From contig CALYLX010000034.1 of assembly GCA_944990035.1 (NCBI GenBank), positions 744,001 through 808,000 on the forward strand: a stretch of DNA of 64,000 bases, written 5' to 3'. Below are positions 1-8,238 of this stretch, piece by piece (position 1 is the stretch's first letter; each line of letters starts with the position of its first letter). Made by a program: the position numbers and the translations under genes. Below the pieces are notes generated by a model. It was not told the DNA's origin. It did no database searches and saw only the letters and a program-made list of their open reading frames with translations. Source of the stretch: Clitopilus passeckerianus. Taxonomy: Eukaryota > Basidiomycota > Agaricomycetes > Agaricales > Entolomataceae.

Positions 1-94
1 CCTCCCGTCACCAATTTACACACCACCGCAAAAATAAAACATAACCCCTTCGTCAAAGAAGAACAGAACGACAACAAGGAAAACATCAACCCCA

Positions 95-376
95 ATGGCA
101 AACCCTCCGACGCCATACCTCTCCGCATTCGAAAGCCCACCAGAGTCCGACTCACCAACGCTGGTGAACCTTCCCCCTCGACAATATCGTCCCAGAAGGC
201 GCCGCGCACCGGATACCTTGCCAACAGACCACCACCACCCAGATGGTTCAGATGCTACATTTGTGGAGGCAGACACCGACAGTGTCATTGCTTTCGTTTT
301 GTTCGTCGTCTGTGCCATCATCGTGGCCCAGGCCATTACCCGGTTAGCTGCCCACAACGCTACCACAAGGGTATAG
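95..376 (+). CDS. Small membrane-protein ORF of the retroelement 3' module, left palindrome copy
   Basis: A 93-residue ORF with an ATG start. Its N-terminal half is proline, serine and arginine rich, with an RPRRRR stretch near residue 32. A single hydrophobic segment (VIAFVLFVVCAIIVAQAI, about residues 64-81) precedes a short polar tail. The same ORF occurs in the right palindrome arm at 5269-5550. A diverged copy in element B near 14758 keeps mostly conservative changes (V/I, A/V) in this frame, which supports real coding. It lies downstream of pol, just before the polypurine tract and 3' LTR, the position an env-like gene would take. I see no homology to a known envelope protein, and the function is unknown. 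Confidence 0.5.
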   Translation: MANPPTPYLSAFESPPESDSPTLVNLPPRQYRPRRRRAPDTLPTDHHHPDGSDATFVEADTDSVIAFVLFVVCAIIVAQAITRLAAHNATTRV

Positions 377-435
377 ACCGTCATTTCTGGGTAAAAAGAA
401 ATTGAAGTCGGAGACTTCAACGATAGCGAGGGTAA

Positions 436-919
436 TGTTATGATTTTGCTTACATGTTTCTCCTTACATACCCCGGCCCGCTTACCTATGCACGATTACT
501 CACATATGCTGCGCATCACTGCGCATTTTTCACCTTTTCCATGCTTACTCCGCATCTCTCACGATCGTGAGAGACTTATACCTTATCTGACTCTTTCTGA
601 CTCACATCGAGTCATACTGACTCATGTACTTACTCATCATGCTGTGCATGACTCATTACTTACTCAGCATGCTGCGCATGCGCTATATTTAGAACTACTA
701 GATAGGTATATAAACCTGTACCATTTGGTCAAGGCTCCTCAGCTTGACCTAGGCAATCTACCTAACTGCTTAGTTCTCTACTTCGCCTTTAAGTCTCTTG
801 CTTCGTCAATCTCACCAGGTCGTCAGTACAGCCGCAGCTGCTGACAAATCTCTGTCTTTGTTTATCAAAGACATCGAGCGTAAACAGTATTATCTAAGTT
901 GTTAGGCTCTGCCTTAACA
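436..919 (+). repeat. LTR of family A (plus orientation, left palindrome arm)
   Basis: A 484-bp LTR starting TGTTATG and ending CTTAACA, so it has 5-bp inverted ends TGTTA/TAACA. A purine-rich GAGGGTAA directly precedes it, the expected polypurine tract of an upstream element's 3' end. Near-identical copies are at 2495-2979, 4719-5203, 7749-8233 and 11964-12437. The sequence after 919 (AATATCGATG) lacks the primer site found next to the family A and B 5' LTRs. This copy therefore reads as the 3' LTR of an element lying to the left, not as the native 5' LTR of the gag fragment that follows. Confidence 0.92.
556..750 (+). promoter_or_regulatory. LTR promoter: palindrome, clustered TGACTCA sites, TATA box and predicted RNA start
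   Basis: Within the U3 part of the family A LTR there is a perfect 18-bp palindrome CTCTCACGATCGTGAGAG (556-573). Three copies of TGACTCA follow, at 598-604, 618-624 and 649-655. A TATA box TATATAAA lies at 707-714. The 11-mer CAGCTTGACCT at 740-750 starts 31 bp after TATAAA, which is where an RNA start is expected. TGACTCA is the consensus of Gcn4/AP-1 type bZIP activators. The diverged family B LTR keeps the palindrome core (15248-15263), two TGACTCA or TGAGTCA sites (15288-15294, 15321-15327) and a TATA box at 15390. Activator identity is an inference. Confidence 0.65.
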
Positions 920-2494
920 AATATCGATGACGACATGGAAAAGATCTTCCTTGCCTTATCATTGATTGAAGGCGGTAAAGACAATGTGGCAGGCAACTGG
1001 TCCCAGAAGCAAAAGGAATTAAGCGTCAATAAAGAGGTAGAAGCCCTTGAAACATTTGCACAATTTGAAACAAGCTTCAAACTTCACTTCCAGTCTATCG
1101 CCGACGAAGAGCAAGCTAGGGTTGACATCAGAAAGATCGCCCAAGGCAAGTGTACGGCAGAAGATTATACCCTGGAATTCTGTGATCTCCTACGCAGGAG
1201 TGGTCTTGATGGTGAAGCGGTCAAATTAGACTATGTCAAGGGTCTTACCCTTCCTCTCCGCAAATCAGTCCAAAGTCGTCAGGTTCAACCAAAGGACCTC
1301 GAAGAATGGGCAAACGCGGCAATTGAGGAAGATGTACGCTGGCGTCAGAACAATGAGCTAAATGCATTGCTTCAAGGAGCTTCAGGCACGACAAACACCG
1401 ACAAGGGAAAAGCCAGAGAAATCACACATAAGGCTAATCCTACTTCGGTCACTACTCTCCCCCGTTTCAGGTTTAAAGGTTGAAACCCTTTCCCCGTGAG
1501 CCCATGATGATTGATCATCGCGCTAATCCATGCTACAGTACAACTGCGGAAAAATGGGCCATATTGCGCAGAACTGCCAAGCTCCCAAAAATCCTCGTTC
1601 TTCTTTACTTGTAATGTAGATATGTCTTCTTCCTCTTCCTCTATGCCTTCCTCTACTACTGTACCTACTATAAATTTCTTTGATATGAATAAGGCAAAAG
1701 GAATGTCTGATGCCAATTTACTAGCATATGTTCGTTCTTTTTCGGGTTTTCAGTAGAGTTGGGTGTGAGCGCAAACATGCCGACTTCATGTAATTCCTCT
1801 TCTTCTTCTTCTTTTACATACGGTTCTGATGTAAATCCCTCTACTATTCCAGAAATATACGAGGCTTTAAAAGAAAAAGAGGAGCAAAGTGCATGCAGAT
1901 ATGGAAAGACTACCCCGCATACAAGCATGTGGATGGCTCAACGGTTGAAAGATCAACCTAAGAAAATGGCTATTGCCTTACTTCAGAATTGGACACACTC
2001 TAAAAGAAGAAACAAGTGTACCTATGAAGCAATAGATGAACTCAATAATCTCAATGATGAGGACATTTTATCAGCTTTATGGGAGATGAAAGGTCCAAAG
2101 AAATACATTTGAGGTTCAAAAGGCAAACAACTAGATGTTCCATTGGTTGCAATGTCAACGGCAACTCTGAAATCTTATCAAACTCAAGCGTTACTAGACA
2201 GTGGATGCACAGGATCTTGCGTCAACAAGAAATGGATAGAGGAAAATAAACTTGCTATATATAAATTTCCTCGTCCAATCCCTGTCTATAATGCAGATGG
2301 TACTAGAAACTCAGATGGAGCTGTTACAGATTATATTGACTTGAGAATTCGCATTGGACACTTTCATGTAGAAACTCTTCGATTTGCAGTCACAAATCTG
2401 GGGAAAGCAAACATGTTCTTGGGCTACAACTGGCTCTCGTTACATAACCCTGAGATAGATTGGCAAAACAGATACATGAAATTTACCAGATGTC
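920..2494 (+). pseudogene. gag-protease fragment of a third Ty3/gypsy family (C), left arm
   Basis: The 5' part (about 932-1483) encodes a retroviral-type gag segment. It lacks the usual N-terminal 100 or so residues because the LTR end abuts it. A degenerate zinc knuckle follows at about 1529-1580 (YNCGKMGHIAQNC, with the first cysteine changed to glutamine). A frame change leads to a serine-rich linker (about 1759-2112). A retropepsin-like aspartic protease domain with the active-site motif LLDSGCTGS follows at 2143-2494 and is cut by the next LTR. No RT, RNase H or integrase is present. There is no primer site after the LTR, so this is a trapped fragment, not an intact element. The same segment recurs inverted at 3140-4718. 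Confidence 0.8.
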
Positions 2495-2979
2495 TGTTAA
2501 GGCAGAGCCTAACAACTTAGGTAATACTGTTTACACTTGATGTCTTTGATAAACAAAGACAGAGATTTGTCAGCAGCTGCGGCTGTACTGACGACCTGGT
2601 GAGATTGACGAAGCAAGAGACTTAAAGGCGAAGTAGAGAACTAAGCAGTTAGGTAGATTGCCTAGGTCAAGCTGAGGAGCCTTGACCAAATGGTACAGGT
2701 TTATATACCTATCTAGTAGTTCTAAATATAGCGCATGCGCAGCATGCTGAGTAAGTAATGAGTCATGCACAGCATGATGAGTAAGTACATGAGTCAGTAT
2801 GACTCGATGTGAGTCAGAAAGAGTCAGATAAGGTATAAGTCTCTCACGATCGTGAGAGATGCGGAGTAAGCATGGAAAAAGGTGAAAAATGCGCAGTGAT
2901 GCGCAGCATATGTGAGTAATCGTGCATAGGTAAGCGGGCCGGGGTATGTAAGGAGAAACATGTAAGCAAAATCATAACA
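2495..2979 (-). repeat. LTR of family A (minus orientation, palindrome centre)
   Basis: A 485-bp family A LTR read on the minus strand, so it faces the plus-oriented LTR at 436-919. The two bracket the gag-protease fragment between them. Flanking five bases are ATGTC on the left and GGCGG on the right, so no target duplication is seen. Only its first 56 bp (2495-2550) belong to the palindrome match; the rest forms most of the spacer. After it come 25 bp of unassigned sequence (2980-3004) and then the recombinant LTR at 3005. Confidence 0.9.
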
Positions 2980-3004
2980 GGCGGCACGCGAGGAGAAGAG
3001 TAGG

Positions 3005-3139
3005 TGTTACAGTTACCTTGGATACGCACCCAGACTCGTTTTCCCTTCTCACTAATTCACTGTTACTACTTTGGCCCGCTTACATCAAAGACATCAAGTG
3101 TAAACAGTATTACCTAAGTTGTTAGGCTCTGCCTTAACA
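3005..3139 (+). repeat. Recombinant LTR: family B start joined to family A end
   Basis: The first 79 bp or so start TGTTACAGTTACCTTGG and match the start of the family B LTR at 15105. The last 56 bp match the end of the family A LTR exactly, finishing CTTAACA. The switch is at or near GGCCCGCTTAC, a short stretch both LTR families share at their own upstream positions. The result is a 135-bp LTR-like piece with intact TG...CA ends but no TATA box, no palindrome and no bZIP sites. Microhomology-mediated recombination or template switching is the simplest explanation, which is an inference. Confidence 0.8.
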
Positions 3140-4718
3140 GACATCTGGTAAATTTCATGTATCTGTTTTGCCAATCTATCTCAGGGTTATGTAACGAGAG
3201 CCAGTTGTAGCCCAAGAACATGTTTGCTTTCCCCAGATTTGTGACTGCAAATCGAAGAGTTTCTACATGAAAGTGTCCAATGCGAATTCTCAAGTCAATA
3301 TAATCTGTAACAGCTCCATCTGAGTTTCTAGTACCATCTGCATTATAGACAGGGATTGGACGAGGAAATTTATATATAGCAAGTTTATTTTCCTCTATCC
3401 ATTTCTTGTTGACGCAAGATCCTGTGCATCCACTGTCTAGTAACGCTTGAGTTTGATAAGATTTCAGAGTTGCCGTTGACATTGCAACCAATGGAACATC
3501 TAGTTGTTTGCCTTTTGAACCTCAAATGTATTTCTTTGGACCTTTCATCTCCCATAAAGCTGATAAAATGTCCTCATCATTGAGATTATTGAGTTCATCT
3601 ATTGCTTCATAGGTACACTTGTTTCTTCTTTTAGAGTGTGTCCAATTCTGAAGTAAGGCAATAGCCATTTTCTTAGGTTGATCTTTCAACCGTTGAGCCA
3701 TCCACATGCTTGTATGCGGGGTAGTCTTTCCATATCTGCATGCACTTTGCTCCTCTTTTTCTTTTAAAGCCTCGTATATTTCTGGAATAGTAGAGGGATT
3801 TACATCAGAACCGTATGTAAAAGAAGAAGAAGAAGAGGAATTACATGAAGTCGGCATGTTTGCGCTCACACCCAACTCTACTGAAAACCCGAAAAAGAAC
3901 GAACATATGCTAGTAAATTGGCATCAGACATTCCTTTTGCCTTATTCATATCAAAGAAATTTATAGTAGGTACAGTAGTAGAGGAAGGCATAGAGGAAGA
4001 GGAAGAAGACATATCTACATTACAAGTAAAAGAAGAACGAGGATTTTTGGGAGCTTGGCAGTTCTGCGCAATATGGCCCATTTTTCCGCAGTTGTACTGT
4101 AGCATGGATTAGCGCGATGATCAATCATCATGGGCTCACGGGGGAAAGGGTTTCAACCTTTAAACCTGAAACGGGGGAGAGAGTAGTGACCGAAGTAGGA
4201 TTAGCCTTATGTGTGATTTCTCTGGCTTTTCCCTTGTCGGTGTTTGTCGTGCCTGAAGCTCCTTGAAGCAATGCATTTAGCTCATTGTTCTGACGCCAGC
4301 GTACATCTTCCTCAATTGCCGCGTTTGCCCATTCTTCGAGGTCCTTTGGTTGAACCTGACGACTTTGGACTGATTTGCGGAGAGGAAGGGTAAGACCCTT
4401 GACATAGTCTAATTTGACCGCTTCACCATCAAGACCACTCCTGCGTAGGAGATCACAGAATTCCAGGGTATAATCTTCTGCCGTACACTTGCCTTGGGCG
4501 ATCTTTCTGATGTCAACCCTAGCTTGCTCTTCGTCGGCGATAGACTGGAAGTGAAGTTTGAAGCTTGTTTCAAATTGTGCAAATGTTTCAAGGGCTTCTA
4601 CCTCTTTATTGACGCTTAATTCCTTTTGCTTCTGGGACCAGTTGCCTGCCACATTGTCTTTACCGCCTTCAATCAATGATAAGGCAAGGAAGATCTTTTC
4701 CATGTCGTCATCGATATT
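3140..4718 (-). pseudogene. gag-protease fragment of family C, right palindrome arm
   Basis: Inverted near-identical copy of 920-2494. On the minus strand the gag segment runs about 4718-4128, the zinc-knuckle region is near 4060-4105, the serine-rich linker is 3875-3522 and the aspartic protease is 3491-3140 with the same LLDSGCTGS motif. Differences from the left copy are mainly one- or two-base indels, for example a TC dinucleotide near 4180 and an extra T in a run near 4025. These slightly change where frames break. Neither copy is clearly more intact. Confidence 0.8.
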
Positions 4719-5203
4719 TGTTAAGGCAGAGCCTAACAACTTAGATAATACTGTTTACGCTCGATGTCTTTGATAAACAAAGACAGAGATTTGTCAGCAG
4801 CTGCGGCTGTACTGACGACCTGGTGAGATTGACGAAGCAAGAGACTTAAAGGCGAAGTAGAGAACTAAGCAGTTAGGTAGATTGCCTAGGTCAAGCTGAG
4901 GAGCCTTGACCAAATGGTACAGGTTTATATACCTATCTAGTAGTTCTAAATATAGCGCATGCGCAGCATGCTGAGTAAGTAATGAGTCATGCACAGCATG
5001 ATGAGTAAGTACATGAGTCAGTATGACTCGATGTGAGTCAGAAAGAGTCAGATAAGGTATAAGTCTCTCACGATCGTGAGAGATGCGGAGTAAGCATGGA
5101 AAAAGGTGAAAAATGCGCAGTGATGCGCAGCATATGTGAGTAATCGTGCATAGGTAAGCGGGCCGGGGTATGTAAGGAGAAACATGTAAGCAAAATCATA
5201 ACA
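4719..5203 (-). repeat. LTR of family A: 3' LTR of element A, right palindrome arm
   Basis: A 485-bp minus-oriented LTR. In element A's direction it follows the 3' module (6106-5269) and a purine-rich GAGAGGGTAA, so it is that element's 3' LTR. The family C gag-protease fragment then follows directly with no primer site. The five bases outside it (ATATT) do not match those outside the 5' LTR (CTTCC at 12438), so element A does not end in a clean target duplication. Confidence 0.9.
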
Positions 5204-5268
5204 TTACCCTCTCGCTATCGTTGAAGTCTCCTGACTTCAATTTCTTCCTTTACCCCAGAAATGACGGT

Positions 5269-5550
5269 CTATACCCTTGTGGTAGCGTTGTGGGCAGCTA
5301 ACCGGGTAATGGCCTGGGCCACGATGATGGCACAGACGACGAACAAAACGAAAGCAATGACACTGTCGGTGTCTGCCTCCACAAATGTAGCATCTGAACC
5401 ATCTGGGTGGTGGTGGTCTGTTGGCAAGGTATCCGGTGCGCGGCGCCTTCTGGGACGATATTGTCGAGGGGGAAGGTTCACCAGCGTTGGTGAGTCGGAC
5501 TCTGGTGGGCTTTCGAATGCGGAGAGGTATGGCGTCGGAGGGTTTGCCAT
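5269..5550 (-). CDS. Small membrane-protein ORF of element A 3' module
   Basis: Minus-strand copy of the 93-residue ORF at 95-376, with the same basic RPRRRR stretch and single hydrophobic segment near the C-terminus. It is the last ORF before the polypurine tract and 3' LTR. In another frame the same DNA gives a cysteine-rich string, but that frame has stops in the element B copy, whereas the membrane frame shows mostly conservative changes. I therefore prefer the membrane frame. No known family is recognised. Confidence 0.5.
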   Translation of the reverse strand: MANPPTPYLSAFESPPESDSPTLVNLPPRQYRPRRRRAPDTLPTDHHHPDGSDATFVEADTDSVIAFVLFVVCAIIVAQAITRLAAHNATTRV

Positions 5551-5857
5551 TGGGGTTGATGTTTTCCTTGTTGTCGTTCTGTTCTTCTTTGACGAAGGGG
5601 TTATGTTTTATTTTTGCGGTGGTGTGTAAATTGGTGACGGGAGGAAATGCTCGTAGGGTTCCGCAAACTTGACGTGCAGTGAGGATCGTGACTTCTTCTT
5701 CTTGACTTTCCTCAGGCCCCCAGGGATTGGAGGCAAGGGTTTCAAAGTCTGTCTCCTCTGGGTTGTTGAACCAGTTTTGTCGTTTGGGGAAGAATTCGTC
5801 GAGGAAAGCTGTTCCTCCAATGGCAAAGAAGAGGTCTGTGAGGGTCTCCTCCGTTTC

Positions 5858-6106
5858 TCAATCAACTTTGTCCAAAAGTTGATCAAGATCGTCAGTGGTT
5901 TTCGCAAATTGGTGGCGCAGACGAGCCACTTCGTTGCAAGTTTCGGTTCGTCGGTTTTGGTAGAGGGTTCCTTGTTCTCCCACAGCGGTGAGAGGGTTGT
6001 CGTCGCTGCTCCAGGCAGTATGCGTACGGAGCGCCGTAATAGCGGTATTGGATTTGAAGGTGTTGCGGATGATGGTGCGGTCGTAGGAAGAGGCATTTTG
6101 AGACAT
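5858..6106 (-). CDS. 82-residue ORF opening the element A 3' module, ending at a conserved in-frame TGA
   Basis: It starts at an ATG 61 bp beyond the pol stop. The protein is polar and acidic, with no cysteine cluster or membrane segment. Element B has a homologous ORF at 14193-14441 with many conservative changes (S/T, D/N, E/D, V/I). In both copies the ORF ends with TGA at the same codon after DK(V/I)D. The same frame then reads on with conserved residues such as EETLTDLF and ETD(F)...LASNPWGPEE. Readthrough is one explanation; a shared ancestral nonsense change is another. An overlapping second frame (6096-5608) with a PLPPIPGGL motif is also partly conserved, so frame usage is unsettled. 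Confidence 0.5.
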   Translation of the reverse strand: MSQNASSYDRTIIRNTFKSNTAITALRTHTAWSSDDNPLTAVGEQGTLYQNRRTETCNEVARLRHQFAKTTDDLDQLLDKVD

Positions 6107-6166
6107 TGTTATATAGTGGATGTGAGTGGGTTTGCTATGTAGTGTCAGGTGAGTTTCTTCCTCTTT

Positions 6167-7454
6167 TTATACTCGGTGAGTATTTCCTGCCCGCAGTTCC
6201 GACTCGGGCATCCATTCGTTGTCCGCTGATGGCCATCCCTTCCATTTTACGAGGTATCTGTGTCGCTCTTTGCCTTGTTTCTGATGGGCCACAATTGCTT
6301 CTATTTCGTATTCTTCTATTCCGTCGATTTCGTCAGGTGGCGGTTTAGAGAAGCTGGGTCCATGCGCTTTGGTGGAGATGTAACGGGTGAGAAGTGATGC
6401 GTGAATCACCAGGTGGATCTTCCATCGCCTTGGCAGGTCGAGTTTATAGGTCAGGTGTCCTTTTACCTCAAGTATCTTGAAGGGTCCTTCTCGTTTGGGT
6501 GCTAGTTTCTTGGAGATGTTTCCTTGATTGAGATTTGTGGCTTCTAACCACACCTTTTCTCTGACTTTGAATGGGGTGAAATGTCGTGTGATCTTCTCTG
6601 CCATGCGTTGCGCAGCAAGTGCATGTGCAGCATTTGCTTCATCGCGTGCTAGCAGAAGTTCCTTGATCCGTTTGTCAACTGCGGGAATTTTGCTAGTGGG
6701 AGCAACTGATGGGAGTGCAGGTGGTTCGTATCCCATCATTAGGTAGAATGGGGTTCGTTTGGTGACAGAGTGTGTTCGGCTGTTGTAGGAGAATTCTAGA
6801 GTGGTAATCCATTTGGACCAGGATTCGGGGTTCTGTGCACAGAAGATGCGGAGATAGGCATCAATCTCCTGATTGATCCTTTCTGTCGCACCATCGGTTT
6901 GTGGGTGGTAGGCGGTACTCATGTTGAGCTTGATTCCAAGGAGTCGTCCCATTTCTTGGAAAACTTTAGAGGCGAATTGAGGTCCTCTGTCTGAAATTCC
7001 TTTGTTGGGGAGTCCAAACGGCAGTAGACGTTGTCAATGTAGGCATTTGCAGTTCCTGTGGCGTCGAATTTCTTTGTGCAAGGGATGAAAATTGCCCCTT
7101 CATAGCTCCATGGTCGACCACGGCCATAATGCTATCGAAACCATTACTCTCTGGGAGATCCGTGTGAAAATCGTACGTCACTAGCAAAAATGGCCTAGTG
7201 GTTTCGGATTTGATGGGCATTAATGGTGGAGCGGTGGGGTGGCAATTGATCTTCATTTGTTGGCACATTGCACAGCCCTGCACAAAGTTTTTGATGAATA
7301 CTGACATCCCTGGCCACCAGTAGTCCTTCCGGACTTTCTCCAGTGTCCCAAATTGTCCAGGGTGTCCTGTGCTGGGTAGATCGTGATAACGTTGGACTAT
7401 CTTCCTTCGGAGGTCTTCGTCATCTGGTACCACACACTTGTCTTTGTAGTACAA
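6167..7454 (-). pseudogene. Integrase with C-terminal chromodomain (element A pol, 3' part)
   Basis: The N-terminal zinc-binding region is visible as H...GHPGQFGTL...CAMCQ (7400-7260). The catalytic core continues through frame breaks near 7010 to AYHPQTDGATERINQEIDAY (about 6900), with the downstream catalytic glutamate region. A GPF-like segment (REGPFKILEV, about 6500) follows. The C-terminus carries a chromodomain core (YEIEAIVAHQ, then RYLVKWKGW, then NEWMPESEL, about 6320-6190), which in chromoviruses directs insertion to heterochromatin-type histone marks. The stop codon is at 6167-6169, shortly before the 3' module. At least one frameshift prevents a full product. Confidence 0.85.
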
Positions 7455-7748
7455 GATGCCATCGTCAAATTTCCAGTCTTCCAGGTTTGATCGGATTGGT
7501 GGGGTCCATCTTCTTTGGCGGTGCGAATGGCGTCAACAATCAGTTTGTCATTGACCATCTTGTGTACAATTTCGTCCTTTAGTTCAATGTCAATTGAGCA
7601 AAGGAAGAGTTTGTCGGGGAGGAGAATGATGTCTTCGTTGTCGGTGTCTTCACCTGGGATGTGGTCTGGTCGTTGAGATAGTGCATCAGATTGTATCATC
7701 TTTGCACCAGGGGTGTGTACAAGTTTGATGTTAAACTGGGATAGCATC

Positions 7749-8233
7749 TGTTATGATTTTGCTTACATGTTTCTCCTTACATACCCCGGCCCGCTTACCT
7801 ATGCACAATTACTCACATATGCTGCGCATCACTGCGCATTTTTCATCTTTTTCCATGCTTACTCCGCATCTCTCACGATCGTGAGAGACTTATACCTTAT
7901 CTGACTCTTTCTGACTCACATCGAGTCATACTGACTCATGTACTTACTCATCATGCTGCGCATGACTCATTACTTACTCAGCATGCTGTGCATGCGCTAT
8001 ATTTAGAACTACTAGATAGGTATATAAACCTGTACCATTTGGTCAAGGCTCCTCAGCTTGACCTAGGCAATCTACCTAACTGCTTAGTTCTCTACTTCGC
8101 CTTTAAGTCTCTTGCTTCGTCAATCTCACCAGGTCGTCAGTACAGCCGCAGCTGCTGACAAATCTCTGTCTTTGTTTATCAAAGACATCGAGCGTAAACA
8201 GTATTACCTAAGTTGTTAGGCTCTGCCTTAACA
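7749..8233 (+). repeat. Solo LTR of family A inserted in RNase H, with target duplication GCATC
   Basis: A complete 485-bp LTR flanked by direct repeats GCATC at 7744-7748 and 8234-8238, the 5-bp target duplication expected from Ty3/gypsy integrase. Its orientation is opposite to element A, which it interrupts. It can be dated relative to element A: element A was inserted first, then a related family A element inserted and was reduced to one LTR by LTR-LTR recombination. Confidence 0.95.
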
Positions 8234-8238
8234 GCATC

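Larger units (their letters stand above)
1..5645. repeat. Large palindrome (inverted repeat) of retroelement sequence
   Basis: The left arm, 1-2550, is repeated in reverse complement as the right arm, 3084-5645, around a 533-bp spacer. Paired positions sum to 5634-5645 along the whole length, so only a few small indels separate the arms. The indels I found lie in short homopolymers or near 400-430 and 1450-1500. Each arm holds, from outside in, the end of a retroelement 3' module, an LTR, a gag-protease fragment and the tip of another LTR. Base 1 is still inside the match, so the arm continues past the left edge. An assembly artefact cannot be excluded from sequence alone. Confidence 0.9.

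Noticed and set aside
95..376. Cysteine-rich zinc-knuckle-like protein in another frame of the 3' module (WFRCYICGG...)
   Set aside because: The equivalent frame in element B contains two stops, while the membrane-protein frame shows mostly conservative changes. The cysteine pattern is most likely a shadow.
556..700. CRISPR-like array in the LTR (repeated GACTCA and GCATGC units)
   Set aside because: The units are short, irregularly spaced and part of a eukaryotic LTR promoter, and no CRISPR genes are expected in a fungal genome.
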